Origin: Aestuariimicrobium soli
GTDB lineage: Bacteria > Actinomycetota > Actinomycetes > Propionibacteriales > Propionibacteriaceae
Assembly (NCBI RefSeq): GCF_051192575.1
Contig: NZ_JBPJSQ010000003.1
Location: forward strand, 124,001 to 188,000
Length of the DNA stretch: 64,000 bases
Direction: 5' to 3'
Position numbers and translations under genes: made by a program. Shown in pieces: positions 26,438 to 34,749 of this stretch. The notes beneath the pieces were generated by a model. It had not been told where the DNA came from and did not search any database. It was given only the letters and a program-made list of their open reading frames with translations. Positions within the stretch are counted from its first letter, which is position 1, and every line of letters starts with the position of its first letter.

Positions 26438-26448
26438 TCGGCGCCGCG

Positions 26449-26523
26449 GTCCAGAAATGGCCACTCGCGGGCCCGATGGCGCCGAAACCGGAGCACGAGC
26501 CCGTCGAGTGGTCATTTCTGGAC
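26449..26523 (+). repeat. 75-bp palindromic element, copy 7
   Basis: The core is 75 bp, GTCCAGAAATGGCCACTCG to CGAGTGGTCATTTCTGGAC, central CGAAAC (plus orientation). It begins 12 bases after the pirin stop. Its right end continues directly into the 14-bp tandem repeat. Confidence 0.92.
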
Positions 26524-26572
26524 CGACCAGTCTGGACCGACCAGTCTGGACCGACCAGTCTGGACCGACCAC
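26517..26572 (+). repeat. 14-bp tandem repeat grown from the end of element copy 7
   Basis: TCTGGACCGACCAG occurs at 26517, 26531 and 26545, with a fourth unit at 26559 differing only in its last base. The first unit includes the terminal TCTGGAC of the 75-bp element, so the array arose by duplication of the element's end and its flank. It lies in the promoter region of the HAD gene, 11 bases before its -10. Confidence 0.9.
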
Positions 26573-26594
26573 TGTGGGCCCGTACGCTGGCCCG

Positions 26595-27257
26595 GTGACT
26601 GATCTGGGCTGGATCGCCGACACCACCTTCGCGGCAGTGCTGTTCGACATGGACGGCACCTTGATCGACTCGACCCCCGCCGTCGAACGCTCCTGGCAGA
26701 CCTGGGCGCGGGAGTTCGGCTTCGACCCCGAGGGCGTCGACCACCACGGCATTCCGGCCGAGACGACGGCCCGCCGCGTGGTCGCTCCCGATCGGGTGGA
26801 CGAGGCCATCGCCCGCATCAACGAACTCGAGCTGACCGACCTCGAGGGCGTCACCCTGCTGCCCGGTGCCTTCGCCGCACTCGAGGCGCTCACCGACGAC
26901 CGCCGGGCCATCGCCACCAGCTGCACCCGCCCCCTGTTCGAGGCCCGCATCACCGCCGCCGGCGCCCCGCATCTGGCCCACACCGTCACCGTGGACGACG
27001 TGGCGCGCGGCAAGCCCGAGCCTGACCCGTTCCTGCGCGCGGCCGAACTGCTCGGCGTCGACCCGACCCGCTGCCTGGTCTTCGAGGACGCCGCCGGAGG
27101 GGTCACCTCGGCCAAGGCGGCCGGCTGCACCGTGATCGCGCTGACCTCGTCGACCGGCACCGCGGACGACCTCTCCCACGCCGATCTCGTCGTCGACGGG
27201 CTCGACGCCCTGCGGTTGGTGCAGGTCGCCGACGGTGTGCGGGTGACCCTTCCCTGA
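26595..27257 (+). CDS. HAD-superfamily sugar-phosphatase-like hydrolase
   Basis: A 220-aa HAD phosphatase of the beta-phosphoglucomutase-like subgroup. Motif I is FDMDGTLID (nucleophile Asp about residue 18), motif II ATSCTRP, motif III Lys in ARGKPEPDPFL, motif IV FEDAAGG. The cap lies between motif I and II. The GTG start at 26595 is 6 bases after TACGCT (26583-26588), a good -10, so translation is probably leaderless. Small sugar phosphates such as 2-deoxyglucose-6-phosphate or glycerol phosphate are usual substrates of this group. Confidence 0.9.
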   Translation: MTDLGWIADTTFAAVLFDMDGTLIDSTPAVERSWQTWAREFGFDPEGVDHHGIPAETTARRVVAPDRVDEAIARINELELTDLEGVTLLPGAFAALEALTDDRRAIATSCTRPLFEARITAAGAPHLAHTVTVDDVARGKPEPDPFLRAAELLGVDPTRCLVFEDAAGGVTSAKAAGCTVIALTSSTGTADDLSHADLVVDGLDALRLVQVADGVRVTLP

Positions 27258-27272
27258 CGGCGCCGTCAGCCC

Positions 27273-27902
27273 TCAGTGGCCGCGGTCGATCCACTCCTGC
27301 AGGTGCGGGGCCTCGTCCGCAATGGTGGTGGACTCCCCGTGACCGGTGTGCACCACCGTGTCGGCGGGCAGCGTCAGCAGGCGTTCCTTGATCGACTCGA
27401 TGATCGTCTCGAACGACGACCAGCTGCGGCCGGTGGCGCCTGGGCCGCCCTGGAAGAGGGTGTCGCCGGTGAAGACCACGCCCAGGTCGGGCACGTGGAA
27501 GCAGCAGGAACCCGGGGAGTGCCCGGGGGTGTGCAGCACCGTCAGGTCGATGCCGGCCACCTCGATGACCTGCCCGTCGACCAGCTCGCCGTCGGGGCCG
27601 AGATCGGGGAAGACCAGATCCCACAGCATGCGGTCGTCCGCATGCAGCCACACCGGAGCCCCGAGCCGCTCGGTGAGCTCGCGGGTGGCGCGGATGTGGT
27701 CGTCGTGGGCGTGGGTGAGCAGCACCGCCACGACGCGGCGGCCGGCCACCAGCTCGGCGATCGCGGAGTCGTCGTGCGGCGCGTCGATCACCACGCATTC
27801 ATGGTCGTCGCCGACCACCCAGACGTTGTTGTCGACCTCCCAGGTGCCGCCGTCGAGCGAGAAGGTGCCCGAGGTGGTCGTGTGGTCAATGCGCGCGCTC
27901 AC
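27273..27902 (-). CDS. Metallo-beta-lactamase-fold hydrolase next to mscR
   Basis: A 209-aa glyoxalase II-like hydrolase. The metal-binding motif is LLTHAHDDH (HxHxDH), with further ligands in HTPGHSPG, FTGDTLFQ and HTGHG. Its GTG start overlaps the stop of the mycothiol-dependent dehydrogenase gene, the arrangement also found for Rv2260 beside mscR (Rv2259) in mycobacteria. Context suggests it hydrolyses an S-acyl (formyl) mycothiol or a related thioester made by that enzyme. The activity itself is inferred. Confidence 0.88.
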   Translation of the reverse strand: MSARIDHTTTSGTFSLDGGTWEVDNNVWVVGDDHECVVIDAPHDDSAIAELVAGRRVVAVLLTHAHDDHIRATRELTERLGAPVWLHADDRMLWDLVFPDLGPDGELVDGQVIEVAGIDLTVLHTPGHSPGSCCFHVPDLGVVFTGDTLFQGGPGATGRSWSSFETIIESIKERLLTLPADTVVHTGHGESTTIADEAPHLQEWIDRGH

Positions 27903-28984
27903 AGTTCCACCACCGAACGCAGCACCTCGCCGCGGTGCATCTTCGCGAACGCCTCCTCGACGTCGGTGATGCCGATCCTCTCCGAGACGAACGCGTCGAG
28001 GTCGAAGCGGCCCTGCCGGTAGAGGTCGACCAGCATGGGGAAGTCGCGCTCGGGCAGGCAGTCGCCGTACCAGGACGACTTGAGGGCGCCACCTCGTCCG
28101 AAGATCTCGATCATCGGCAGCTCGACGGTCAGCTCGGGGGTCGGCACGCCGACCAGCACCACGGTGCCCGCGAGGTCGCGCATGTAGAAGGCCTGTTCGT
28201 AGGTCTCCGGACGACCCACCGCCTCGATCACCACATCTGCTCCGTGGCCACCGGTGAGGTCGCGGACGGCCTCGATCGGGTCCTGACCACGGCTGTTGAC
28301 GGTGTGGGTGGCGCCGAGGCCGCGGGCGACCTCGAGCTTGCGGTCGTCCACGTCGACGGCGACGATCGTGGTGGCACCGGCGATCCGGGCGCCCTGAATG
28401 GCGGCATTGCCGACACCACCGCAGCCGATCACGGCCACGCTGTCGCCGCGGGTCACCCCGCCGGTGTTGACGGCCGCCCCGAAACCGGCCATCACCCCGC
28501 AGCCGAGCAGGCCCACGGCGGCGGCGTCGGCGTCGGGATCGACCTTGGTGCACTGCCCGGCGGCCACCAGGGTCTTCTCGATGAACGCGCCGATGCCGAG
28601 GGCTGGGCTGAGCTCGGTGCCGTCGGTGAGCGTCATCTTCTGGGTGGCGTTGTGGGTGGCGAAGCAGTACCACGGCTTGCCCTTGCGGCAGGCGCGACAC
28701 TGACCGCACACGGCGCGCCAGTTGAGCACCACGGTGTCGCCGACCGCCACCTGGGTGACGCCCTCACCGACCGCCTCGACCACTCCGGACGCCTCGTGCC
28801 CGAGCAGGAACGGGAAGTCATCGTTGATGCCACCCTCGCGGTAGTGCAGGTCGGTGTGGCAGACCCCGCAGGCCTTCACGGCGACCACCGCCTCGCCGGG
28901 CCCGGGATCGGGCACCAGGATGTCGACGAGTTCGACGGGTGCTCCCTTGGATCGGGCGATCACGCCCTTGACGGTCTGCGGCAT
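27899..28984 (-). CDS. mscR: S-(hydroxymethyl)mycothiol dehydrogenase / mycothiol S-nitrosoreductase
   Basis: A 361-aa zinc-dependent class III-type alcohol dehydrogenase. Catalytic zinc ligands are in CGVCHTDLHY and GHEASGVVEAVG. The structural zinc cysteines are CGQCRACRKGKPWYC, and the NAD site reads VAVIGCGGVGNAAIQGA with VDVDDRK after it. Mycothiol-dependent relatives oxidise S-hydroxymethylmycothiol formed from formaldehyde and reduce S-nitrosomycothiol. ATG 28984 gives MPQTVKGVIARSKGAPVEL, the normal family start. It is followed by the thioester-hydrolase-like gene. The presence of this enzyme indicates that the organism makes mycothiol. Confidence 0.92.
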   Translation of the reverse strand: MPQTVKGVIARSKGAPVELVDILVPDPGPGEAVVAVKACGVCHTDLHYREGGINDDFPFLLGHEASGVVEAVGEGVTQVAVGDTVVLNWRAVCGQCRACRKGKPWYCFATHNATQKMTLTDGTELSPALGIGAFIEKTLVAAGQCTKVDPDADAAAVGLLGCGVMAGFGAAVNTGGVTRGDSVAVIGCGGVGNAAIQGARIAGATTIVAVDVDDRKLEVARGLGATHTVNSRGQDPIEAVRDLTGGHGADVVIEAVGRPETYEQAFYMRDLAGTVVLVGVPTPELTVELPMIEIFGRGGALKSSWYGDCLPERDFPMLVDLYRQGRFDLDAFVSERIGITDVEEAFAKMHRGEVLRSVVEL

Positions 28985-29043
28985 GGCTGGCCTCTCGTTC
29001 GAAAGCTGCGTCCGCCCAGTCTTTCGCATGCGGCGCCGTCCGT

Positions 29044-29118
29044 GTCCAGAAGTGTCCGCTCGGTGGCCGTTGTGCCGCCGAATCGTGACATGGCGACGCC
29101 CAGTGGCCATTTTTGGAC
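29044..29118 (+). repeat. 75-bp palindromic element, copy 8
   Basis: The core is 75 bp, GTCCAGAAGTGTCCGCTCG to CAGTGGCCATTTTTGGAC, central CGAATC (plus orientation). It lies between the start of mscR and the 3' end of the YbjQ-type gene. Confidence 0.85.
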
Positions 29119-29169
29119 CACTGGGCGACCTGCCAAGTGCGCGTCGAGAGTTCGGACGAGCGTCGCCGC

Positions 29170-30120
29170 TCAGGAGGGCCGCTGCTCCTCGGCCTCACCC
29201 GACAACGGGGGCTGCTCGACCGGTGCCCACGGGTTGGTCGCCTGCGCCTGCCCCAAATCGACCTGTCCAGAATCGGTCGCGCCCGAATCGACCTGTCCAG
29301 ATTCGGGATGGCCGGACTCAGCGTGTCCAGAATCGGACTCAGCAGGCTCGCCGTGTCCAGAATCGGACGCAGCGGGCGCCGGGGCGTCATCGGCCGGGCT
29401 CGGGTCGGACCCCTCCAGGGACTGCGCCGGGCTGCTGGTGAACGGGTTGGGCTCCTCCGCGACGGCCTCGAGGGTGACCGCGGTGCCGTACGCGGCCACC
29501 TCGGAGGTGCCGTCGTTGACCTTGCCACCGTCGAACCGCAGACCGACGACCGCATCGGCGCCAGCCTGCTTGGCCATGGCGACGAGGGCGTCGACCGCGT
29601 CCTGACGGGTGCCGGTGAGCACGGCCGAGAGGTCGGCACTCGGGCGCATGTCGCGCGGACGGGTGACCACCCCGATCACCTCGCCGAGCACCTCAACCAC
29701 GGTGCGGCCGGGGAGGGTCTCGGTGGTCACCACCGGCAGGTCACGCTCACGGAAGGTGGCCTTGCGGGGCTCGGGCTCGGGCACCGGGGTCGCCGGCACG
29801 GGCTGCGCCGGTGGCGCCCCGAACTGCTGACCGGGCTGGCCGGGCTGTCCGTGCTGCGGGCCTCCCCACGGCTGGCCCTGCGGTGCTCCCCACCCTGGCT
29901 GCTGCGGCTGGTTCCACCCGCCTGGCTGCGGCTGCCCCTGCGGTTGACCCTGCGGCGGACGCTGCCCCGGCTGCCCGCCCCACTGACCCGGCTGGCCGGG
30001 CTGACCCGGCTGACCGGGCGGCTGGGCCGAGGGCTGGTGCTGCGGCTGACCGTACGCCGGCTGGTTGGGGGGCTGCTGGCCATACGGATTCTGGCCGTAG
30101 GGGTTCTGACCGTAAGACAT
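29170..30120 (-). CDS. YbjQ (UPF0145)-domain protein with low-complexity arms
   Basis: A 316-aa protein in three parts. Residues 1-115 are rich in Pro, Gln and Gly (MSYGQNPYGQNPYGQQ, many PGQPGQ repeats). The middle 110 residues are a YbjQ/UPF0145 domain (VVTTETLPGRTVVEVLGEVIGVVTR, MAKQAGADAVVGLRFD). The last 80 residues are acidic and repetitive with DSGH/ESGQ units encoded by a 30-bp tandem repeat. The YbjQ fold is of unknown function and may bind a small molecule or form pentamers. The disordered arms resemble those of actinobacterial membrane-associated proteins, but no membrane helix is present. The C-terminal repeat carries the end motif of the 75-bp element. Confidence 0.82.
   Translation of the reverse strand: MSYGQNPYGQNPYGQQPPNQPAYGQPQHQPSAQPPGQPGQPGQPGQWGGQPGQRPPQGQPQGQPQPGGWNQPQQPGWGAPQGQPWGGPQHGQPGQPGQQFGAPPAQPVPATPVPEPEPRKATFRERDLPVVTTETLPGRTVVEVLGEVIGVVTRPRDMRPSADLSAVLTGTRQDAVDALVAMAKQAGADAVVGLRFDGGKVNDGTSEVAAYGTAVTLEAVAEEPNPFTSSPAQSLEGSDPSPADDAPAPAASDSGHGEPAESDSGHAESGHPESGQVDSGATDSGQVDLGQAQATNPWAPVEQPPLSGEAEEQRPS
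29261..29380. repeat. 30-bp tandem repeat in the ybjQ-like gene carrying the element's end motif
   Basis: GTCCAGAATCG (one copy with T for the second A) starts at 29265, 29295, 29325 and 29355, exactly 30 bp apart. On the coding strand each unit gives ten residues with DSG(H/Q) or ESGQ. The shared sequence is the terminal motif of the 75-bp element extended by TCG. The fixed 10-codon period keeps the frame. Confidence 0.85.
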
Positions 30121-30202
30121 GCCCCCACGATAGAACCCGGACGAGCCACCCGCCCCGACAACTGACGCGACCGTCGCCGCCCGCGCTCGATAGGCTGTCG
30201 GG

Positions 30203-31744
30203 GTGACCGATCAGACCACCGCCACCAGCGCCCCAGCCGACACCCCGGAGCTCACCGCTGCCGAGGTCAACGAGCAGATGCAGGTGCGCCGCGACAAGCG
30301 TGAGCGCATTCTCGCCGCCGGCGGTCAGGCCTACCCGGTCGACCTCACCCGCACCCACACGCTGGCCCAGGTGCGGGCCACCTGGGGCCACCTCACCGCC
30401 GGTGAGGAGACCACCGACGAGGTCACCATCGGTGGCCGCGTCGTGTTCATCCGCAACACCGGCAAGCTCGCCTTCGCCACCCTGCAGGACGGTTTCACCC
30501 CCGCCGACAACGGCGAACGCCTGCAGGTGATGCTCTCGTTGGCCGAGGTGGGCGACGAGGCCCTGGCCGCGTGGAAGGCCGATGTCGACCTCGGTGACCA
30601 CGTCTGGGTGCGCGGCCGCGTGATCGCCTCGAAGCGCGGCGAGCTCTCGGTGATGGCCGCCGAATGGCGGATGGCGAGCAAGGCCCTTCGTCCGCTGCCG
30701 ACCCTGCACAAGGAACTCTCCGAGGAGGCGCGCGTCAGGCAGCGCCACGCCGATCTGGTGGTGCGCCCCGAGGCCCGCGAGATGGTGCGCCGCCGCGCCG
30801 CGGTCACCCGGTCGATCCGCGGAACCCTCGAGCGGATGGGCTTCATGGAGGTCGAGACCCCCACGCTGCAGCTGATCCACGGAGGGGCGGCGGCTCGTCC
30901 GTTCACCACCCACCTGAACGCGTTCGACCTGCCGATGACGCTGCGCATCGCACTGGAGCTCTACCTGAAGCGCGCCATGGTGGGCGGCGCCGACCGGGTC
31001 TTCGAGCTGGGGCGTATCTTCCGCAACGAGGGCATCGACTCCAGCCACAGCCCCGAGTTCACGATGCTCGAGGCCTACCAGTCGTGGGGCAACCAGTTCA
31101 CCATCGCCGAGGTGCTGCAGACCGTCATCCGCGAGGCCGCCGAGGCCGTCGGTGGCCTGCAAGTCACCACCCCCGAGGGTGCGGTCATCGACCTGGCCGC
31201 CGACTGGCAGTGGCTGGGCGTCTACCCGGGTCTGTCCGCCCACCTGGGCCGCGAGGTCACCCTCGACACCCCGCGCGCCGAGCTCGAGGCCATCGCCGCC
31301 GAGCACGAGGTCGAACTGAAGCCCGGCATGTCCGACGGCAAGGTCGTCATGGAACTCTTCGGCGAACTGGTCGAGCCCACCCTGGTGCAGCCGACGTTCG
31401 TGTGTGACTACCCGGCGATCGCGCAGCCGCTGGCTCGTCCGCACCGCGACGACCCGCGCCTGGTCGAGGCCTGGGACCTGATCATCGACGGCGTCGAGTG
31501 CGGCACCGGCTTCTCGGAGCTGATCGACCCGGTGGTGCAGCGCGAGGTGCTCACGGCCCAGTCGCTCCAGGCGGCCGCCGGTGACCCCGAGGCCATGCAG
31601 CTGGACGAAGACTTCCTGGCTGCTCTCGAACTGGGCGCGCCCCCGATGGGTGGCCTCGGCATGGGTCTCGACCGGCTGATGATGCTGCTGTCGGGTGCCG
31701 GCATTCGCGAGACCATCCTCTTCCCGCTGCTCAAGCCCCGCTGA
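30203..31744 (+). CDS. lysS: Lysyl-tRNA synthetase, class II
   Basis: A 513-aa class II lysyl-tRNA synthetase that charges tRNA-Lys in the cytoplasm. The N-terminal OB-fold anticodon domain (VTIGGRVVFIRNTGKLAFATLQDG) is followed by motif 1 (RSIRGTLERMGFMEVETPTL), motif 2 (FELGRIFRNEGIDSSHSPEFTMLE) and motif 3 (GLGMGLDRLMMLLSG). A 6-base gap between a -10 TAGGCT (30191-30196) and GTG 30203 suggests leaderless translation. The length and motifs fit a housekeeping enzyme. The window does not show whether another lysS copy exists. Confidence 0.95.
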   Translation: MTDQTTATSAPADTPELTAAEVNEQMQVRRDKRERILAAGGQAYPVDLTRTHTLAQVRATWGHLTAGEETTDEVTIGGRVVFIRNTGKLAFATLQDGFTPADNGERLQVMLSLAEVGDEALAAWKADVDLGDHVWVRGRVIASKRGELSVMAAEWRMASKALRPLPTLHKELSEEARVRQRHADLVVRPEAREMVRRRAAVTRSIRGTLERMGFMEVETPTLQLIHGGAAARPFTTHLNAFDLPMTLRIALELYLKRAMVGGADRVFELGRIFRNEGIDSSHSPEFTMLEAYQSWGNQFTIAEVLQTVIREAAEAVGGLQVTTPEGAVIDLAADWQWLGVYPGLSAHLGREVTLDTPRAELEAIAAEHEVELKPGMSDGKVVMELFGELVEPTLVQPTFVCDYPAIAQPLARPHRDDPRLVEAWDLIIDGVECGTGFSELIDPVVQREVLTAQSLQAAAGDPEAMQLDEDFLAALELGAPPMGGLGMGLDRLMMLLSGAGIRETILFPLLKPR

Positions 31745-31769
31745 GGCGCCGATCGGGCAGGCTGGGGGC

Positions 31770-32378
31770 ATGAACCCCGTACCCACACCGTCCGAAACGC
31801 TGAAGAAGTACCTCACCGAGGCCCGCAGCAGCATGCTGCAGAAGCTCGAGGGGCTGGACGAGCGCGCGCTCCGCTGGCCGCACACCCCCACCGGCGCGAA
31901 CCTGCTGGGCATCGTCAAGCACTGTGCCTCGGTCGAGTTGGGCTATCTGGGTGACTGTTTCGGACGACCCAGCGGCGTCCCGCTGCCGTGGTTCGACGAG
32001 GGCGCCGAGCCGAACGCCGACTTCTGGTGCACCCCGGACGAGAGCGCCGACGACATCCGGGCCCTGGTGCAGGCCGCAGCCGACTCGACCAATTCCACCC
32101 TCGATGCGCTGCCGTTGGATGCCGAGGGGCACGTGCCGTGGTGGACGGGGCGCGAGCGGGTGACGCTTCACCAGATCGCCGTGCACCTGCTCTACGACAT
32201 CTCCCGTCACGCGGGGCACCTGGACATCGTCCGCGAACTCACCGACGGCAGTGTCGGGCTGCGCGCGCCGGGCGACAACCTGCCCACGATGGACTGGCCG
32301 GCCTACCGCTCGCGGCTGGAGGAGCTCGCCGACGAATCCCAGAAAGTGTCGGAGCGCCGGGGCAGACTCGGGTCATGA
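31770..32378 (+). CDS. DinB/DUF664-type protein
   Basis: A 202-aa protein of the DinB/DUF664 four-helix family, many members of which are mycothiol- or bacillithiol-dependent S-transferases. Metal-binding His residues typical for the fold are visible (GIVKHCASVELGYLGD, then ERVTLHQIAVHLLYDISRHAGHLDIVREL). The WPAYRSRLEEL C-terminal part is usual for DUF664. It overlaps the following VOC gene by ATGA. The thiol cofactor is probably mycothiol, given mscR nearby. The substrate is unknown. Confidence 0.88.
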   Translation: MNPVPTPSETLKKYLTEARSSMLQKLEGLDERALRWPHTPTGANLLGIVKHCASVELGYLGDCFGRPSGVPLPWFDEGAEPNADFWCTPDESADDIRALVQAAADSTNSTLDALPLDAEGHVPWWTGRERVTLHQIAVHLLYDISRHAGHLDIVRELTDGSVGLRAPGDNLPTMDWPAYRSRLEELADESQKVSERRGRLGS

Positions 32379-32752
32379 TCGATCACTTCGGCATCAACTG
32401 CGCAGATCTGGCTGCCGCCAGCAGGTTCTACGACGCCACCCTGGGCGTGTTGGGGCATCGGCGCGTGCTCGATTTCGGTGAGGCCATCGGCTACGGCACC
32501 GACGAGCCCGATTTTTGGATCTCCACCGGTGAGGCGGCCGGCGGCCCTAACCGCGAGGTGCACGTGGCCTTCACCGCACCCGACGTCGCGTCGGTGAAGG
32601 CCTGGTATGCGGCGGCCATGGAGCTGGGGGCGGAGTCACTCCACGAGCCCCGGCTGTGGCCGGAGTACCACGCACGCTACTTCGGGGCCTTCGTCCGAGA
32701 CCCCGACGGCAACAACGTCGAGGCGGTCTGCCACACGGCGGAACCGGCCTGA
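32375..32752 (+). CDS. VOC-family (glyoxalase-like) protein
   Basis: A 125-aa single VOC domain: MIDHFGINCADLAAASRFYDATLGVLGH at the start, EVHVAFTAPDVASVKAWY in the middle, and RDPDGNNVEAVCH at the end. His4, the Glu of EVHVAF and Glu in NNVEAV are candidate metal ligands. It is coupled to the DUF664 gene. Proteins of this type are isomerases, dioxygenases or resistance proteins, and no function can be assigned. Confidence 0.88.
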   Translation: MIDHFGINCADLAAASRFYDATLGVLGHRRVLDFGEAIGYGTDEPDFWISTGEAAGGPNREVHVAFTAPDVASVKAWYAAAMELGAESLHEPRLWPEYHARYFGAFVRDPDGNNVEAVCHTAEPA

Positions 32753-32762
32753 CGGGGGCTGC

Positions 32763-33050
32763 TCACTTCCAGAGCGGCGTCAGCGAGAACGCGATCGCCA
32801 TCAGGCCGATGCCGATCAGAATGTTCCAGTCGCCGAGGTCGCGCATCACCGGAATGCGGTAGCCGGTGATGTAGTACACGACCAGCCAGAGCACGCCCAG
32901 CAGACCGGTGGGGATGAATGCCCACGGCACCCACGAGCGGTCGGCGGGGCCGCTGAGGCGCTCCCGCTTGGCGCGCTTCTCGGCGAGCGCGGCCTTGTCC
33001 GTGGCCTTGCGCTTGCTGGCGGCGGCGGTTCGGCTCTTCGACTCTGGCAC
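32763..33050 (-). CDS. crgA: Cell-division protein CrgA
   Basis: A 95-aa membrane protein that helps assemble the divisome with FtsZ, FtsQ and PBPs in actinobacteria. The N-terminal third is positively charged (KSRTAAASKRKATDK, EKRAKRERL). Two membrane helices follow (WAFIPTGLLGVLWLVVYYITGY and NILIGIGLMAIAFSLTPLW) with the conserved IPVMRDLGDWN between them. GTG 33050 has GGAGG upstream. It faces the pknB cluster, as in mycobacteria and Streptomyces. Confidence 0.93.
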   Translation of the reverse strand: MPESKSRTAAASKRKATDKAALAEKRAKRERLSGPADRSWVPWAFIPTGLLGVLWLVVYYITGYRIPVMRDLGDWNILIGIGLMAIAFSLTPLWK

Positions 33051-33174
33051 CGGGTTCCTCCCCTGATCGTGGCGCGTCCCGGGCTGCGCGGACGCTGCAG
33101 GTAGCCTAGTCGAGACACCGGGCAGCGCCCTACTCGCCGGAGCGCCGCCGCCGCCACAGCCCCAGGGAGACCCC

Positions 33175-33993
33175 GTGCCCGAGCCGGACGAACTCGTCGT
33201 CGGCCGCCAGCAGCCGGTGGTGCGCTCGGTGACCCAGCGGATCGCGCGGAGCGTGCGCCGGGCGCGGGTGCGCGAGCGTCGCCGTCCCGGAACCCGACGC
33301 GGACGAGCGGCCACCTTCGGCGTCGTCGCCGTGGCCGCCCTGATGGCCACCGTCGGCGCCCTCAGTTCCCACGGCAGCGACCTGCGCGCGGGCCGCAACA
33401 CCGAGCTCATCGATCTGGTGCGCACCCAGGCCGGCGTGAACCGCGACCTGCAGGGGCAACTCGGCACCCTGCGCAAGGACGTGGACACGCTGTCGAAGGT
33501 GGACGCGGGCAACCCCGAACTCGCCGCCAAGCTCGAGCAGGCCTCCATCGACGCGGGCACGGTCGCCGTCAGCGGGCCCGCCATCAAGGTCACCCTCACC
33601 GATGCGCCGCTGTCGGTGCAGCCCATCGGGGTGGACGAGGATCTGCTGGTGGTGCACCAGCAGGACATCCAGATGGTGGTCAACCTGCTGTGGGCCGCGG
33701 GAGCCGAGGCGATGACGATCCAGGGGCAGCGGGTGATCTCGACCACCGGGGTGAAGTGCGTCGGCAACTCCGTGGTGCTGCACGGCATTCCTTATGCGCC
33801 GCCCTACGAGATCGTCGCGATCGGTGACGCCGGCATGCTGTTGGGCACCCTCGACACCTCCGAAGACGTGCACATCTACCGTCAGTACGCCGACCGCTAT
33901 CAGTTGGGCTGGAAGCAGGAGAACATCGGCCGGGTCTCGATGCCCGCCTACACGGGCACCACCACGCTGTCGGACGCCAAGCCCGGCTCCTGA
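33175..33993 (+). CDS. DUF881-family membrane-anchored protein
   Basis: A 272-aa protein with a basic cytoplasmic N-terminus (RRARVRERRRPGTRRGR), one membrane helix (FGVVAVAALMATVGALS), a heptad-like stretch (NRDLQGQLGTLRKDVDTLSK) and the DUF881 domain (VSGPAIKVTLTDA, VHQQDIQMVVNLLWAAGAEAMTIQGQRV, YEIVAIGDAGML). It is the equivalent of Rv0012, always found between crgA and trpG. Function is unknown, but the location implies a link to division or wall growth. Confidence 0.9.
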   Translation: MPEPDELVVGRQQPVVRSVTQRIARSVRRARVRERRRPGTRRGRAATFGVVAVAALMATVGALSSHGSDLRAGRNTELIDLVRTQAGVNRDLQGQLGTLRKDVDTLSKVDAGNPELAAKLEQASIDAGTVAVSGPAIKVTLTDAPLSVQPIGVDEDLLVVHQQDIQMVVNLLWAAGAEAMTIQGQRVISTTGVKCVGNSVVLHGIPYAPPYEIVAIGDAGMLLGTLDTSEDVHIYRQYADRYQLGWKQENIGRVSMPAYTGTTTLSDAKPGS

Positions 33994-34021
33994 CCCCCGT
34001 CTGGGGTGCGCGGGCGCGGCG

Positions 34022-34096
34022 GTCCAGAAATGGCCCCTGGATCGCCGTCTGGCCCGAAAACCGGCGCCAACGGACGTTGAGTGACCATTTCTGGAC
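34022..34096 (+). repeat. 75-bp palindromic element, copy 9
   Basis: The core is 75 bp, GTCCAGAAATGGCC to GACCATTTCTGGAC, central CGAAAACCGGCGCC (plus orientation). It lies between DUF881 and trpG and ends 17 bases before the trpG start. The -10-like GACAAT (34103-34108) lies directly beyond it. Confidence 0.9.
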
Positions 34097-34113
34097 ATGC
34101 GCGACAATGAGTC

Positions 34114-34746
34114 ATGCGCATCCTCGTCATCGACAACTACGACTCGTTCGTCTACAACCTGGTGCAGTACCTGTACCAGCTCGACGCCGAGGTCGAGGTC
34201 TGGCGCAACGATGACTCCCGCCTGGGCGAGGCCGGCTTCCACGAAGGCTTCGACGGCATCCTGCTGTCACCCGGCCCCGGTACCCCCGAGGACGCCGGCG
34301 CCTGCATCGACATCGTGCGCTCCCTGACCGGGACGATCCCGATCTTCGGGGTCTGCCTGGGGCTGCAGTCGATGGCGGTCGCCTACGGCGGCACCGTCGA
34401 TCGCGCCCCCGAGCTGTTGCACGGGAAGACCTCGCAGGTCTTCCACGAGCAGGCCGGGGTCTTCCGCGGCCTGCCGAGCCCGTTCACCGCGACCCGCTAC
34501 CACTCGTTGGCGATCGTGCCAGAGACGTTGCCCGACTGCCTGGTCGTCACCGCCCGCACCGAGTCGGGCGTGATCATGGGCGTGCGCCACCGCACCGAGC
34601 TCGTCGAGTCGGTGCAGTTCCACCCCGAGAGCGTGCTCACCGAACACGGCCACCTGATGCTCGCCAACTGGCTCGCCGACTGTGGCGACGAGGGCGCGCC
34701 GGCCCGCGGTGCCGATCTGCGACCGCTGATGACGGCCCAGGCTTGA
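34114..34746 (+). CDS. trpG: Glutamine amidotransferase subunit (TrpG/PabA type)
   Basis: A 210-aa class I glutamine amidotransferase that supplies ammonia to anthranilate or aminodeoxychorismate synthase. It begins MRILVIDNYDSFVYNLVQYL. The oxyanion motif is LLSPGPGTPEDAG, the nucleophile elbow GVCLGLQSM (Cys near residue 79), and the catalytic His-Glu pair is QFHPES. The synthase partner is not in the window. Its place between DUF881 and pknB is conserved across actinobacteria. ATG 34114 is only 5 bases after a -10-like box, suggesting a leaderless mRNA. Confidence 0.92.
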   Translation: MRILVIDNYDSFVYNLVQYLYQLDAEVEVWRNDDSRLGEAGFHEGFDGILLSPGPGTPEDAGACIDIVRSLTGTIPIFGVCLGLQSMAVAYGGTVDRAPELLHGKTSQVFHEQAGVFRGLPSPFTATRYHSLAIVPETLPDCLVVTARTESGVIMGVRHRTELVESVQFHPESVLTEHGHLMLANWLADCGDEGAPARGADLRPLMTAQA

Positions 34747-34749
34747 CCC

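Noticed and set aside
26025..26594. N-terminal extension of the HAD protein upstream of 26595
   Set aside because: The upstream frame is a shadow of the pirin gene and runs through the repeat; the GTG at 26595 follows a good -10 and gives the normal HAD N-terminus.
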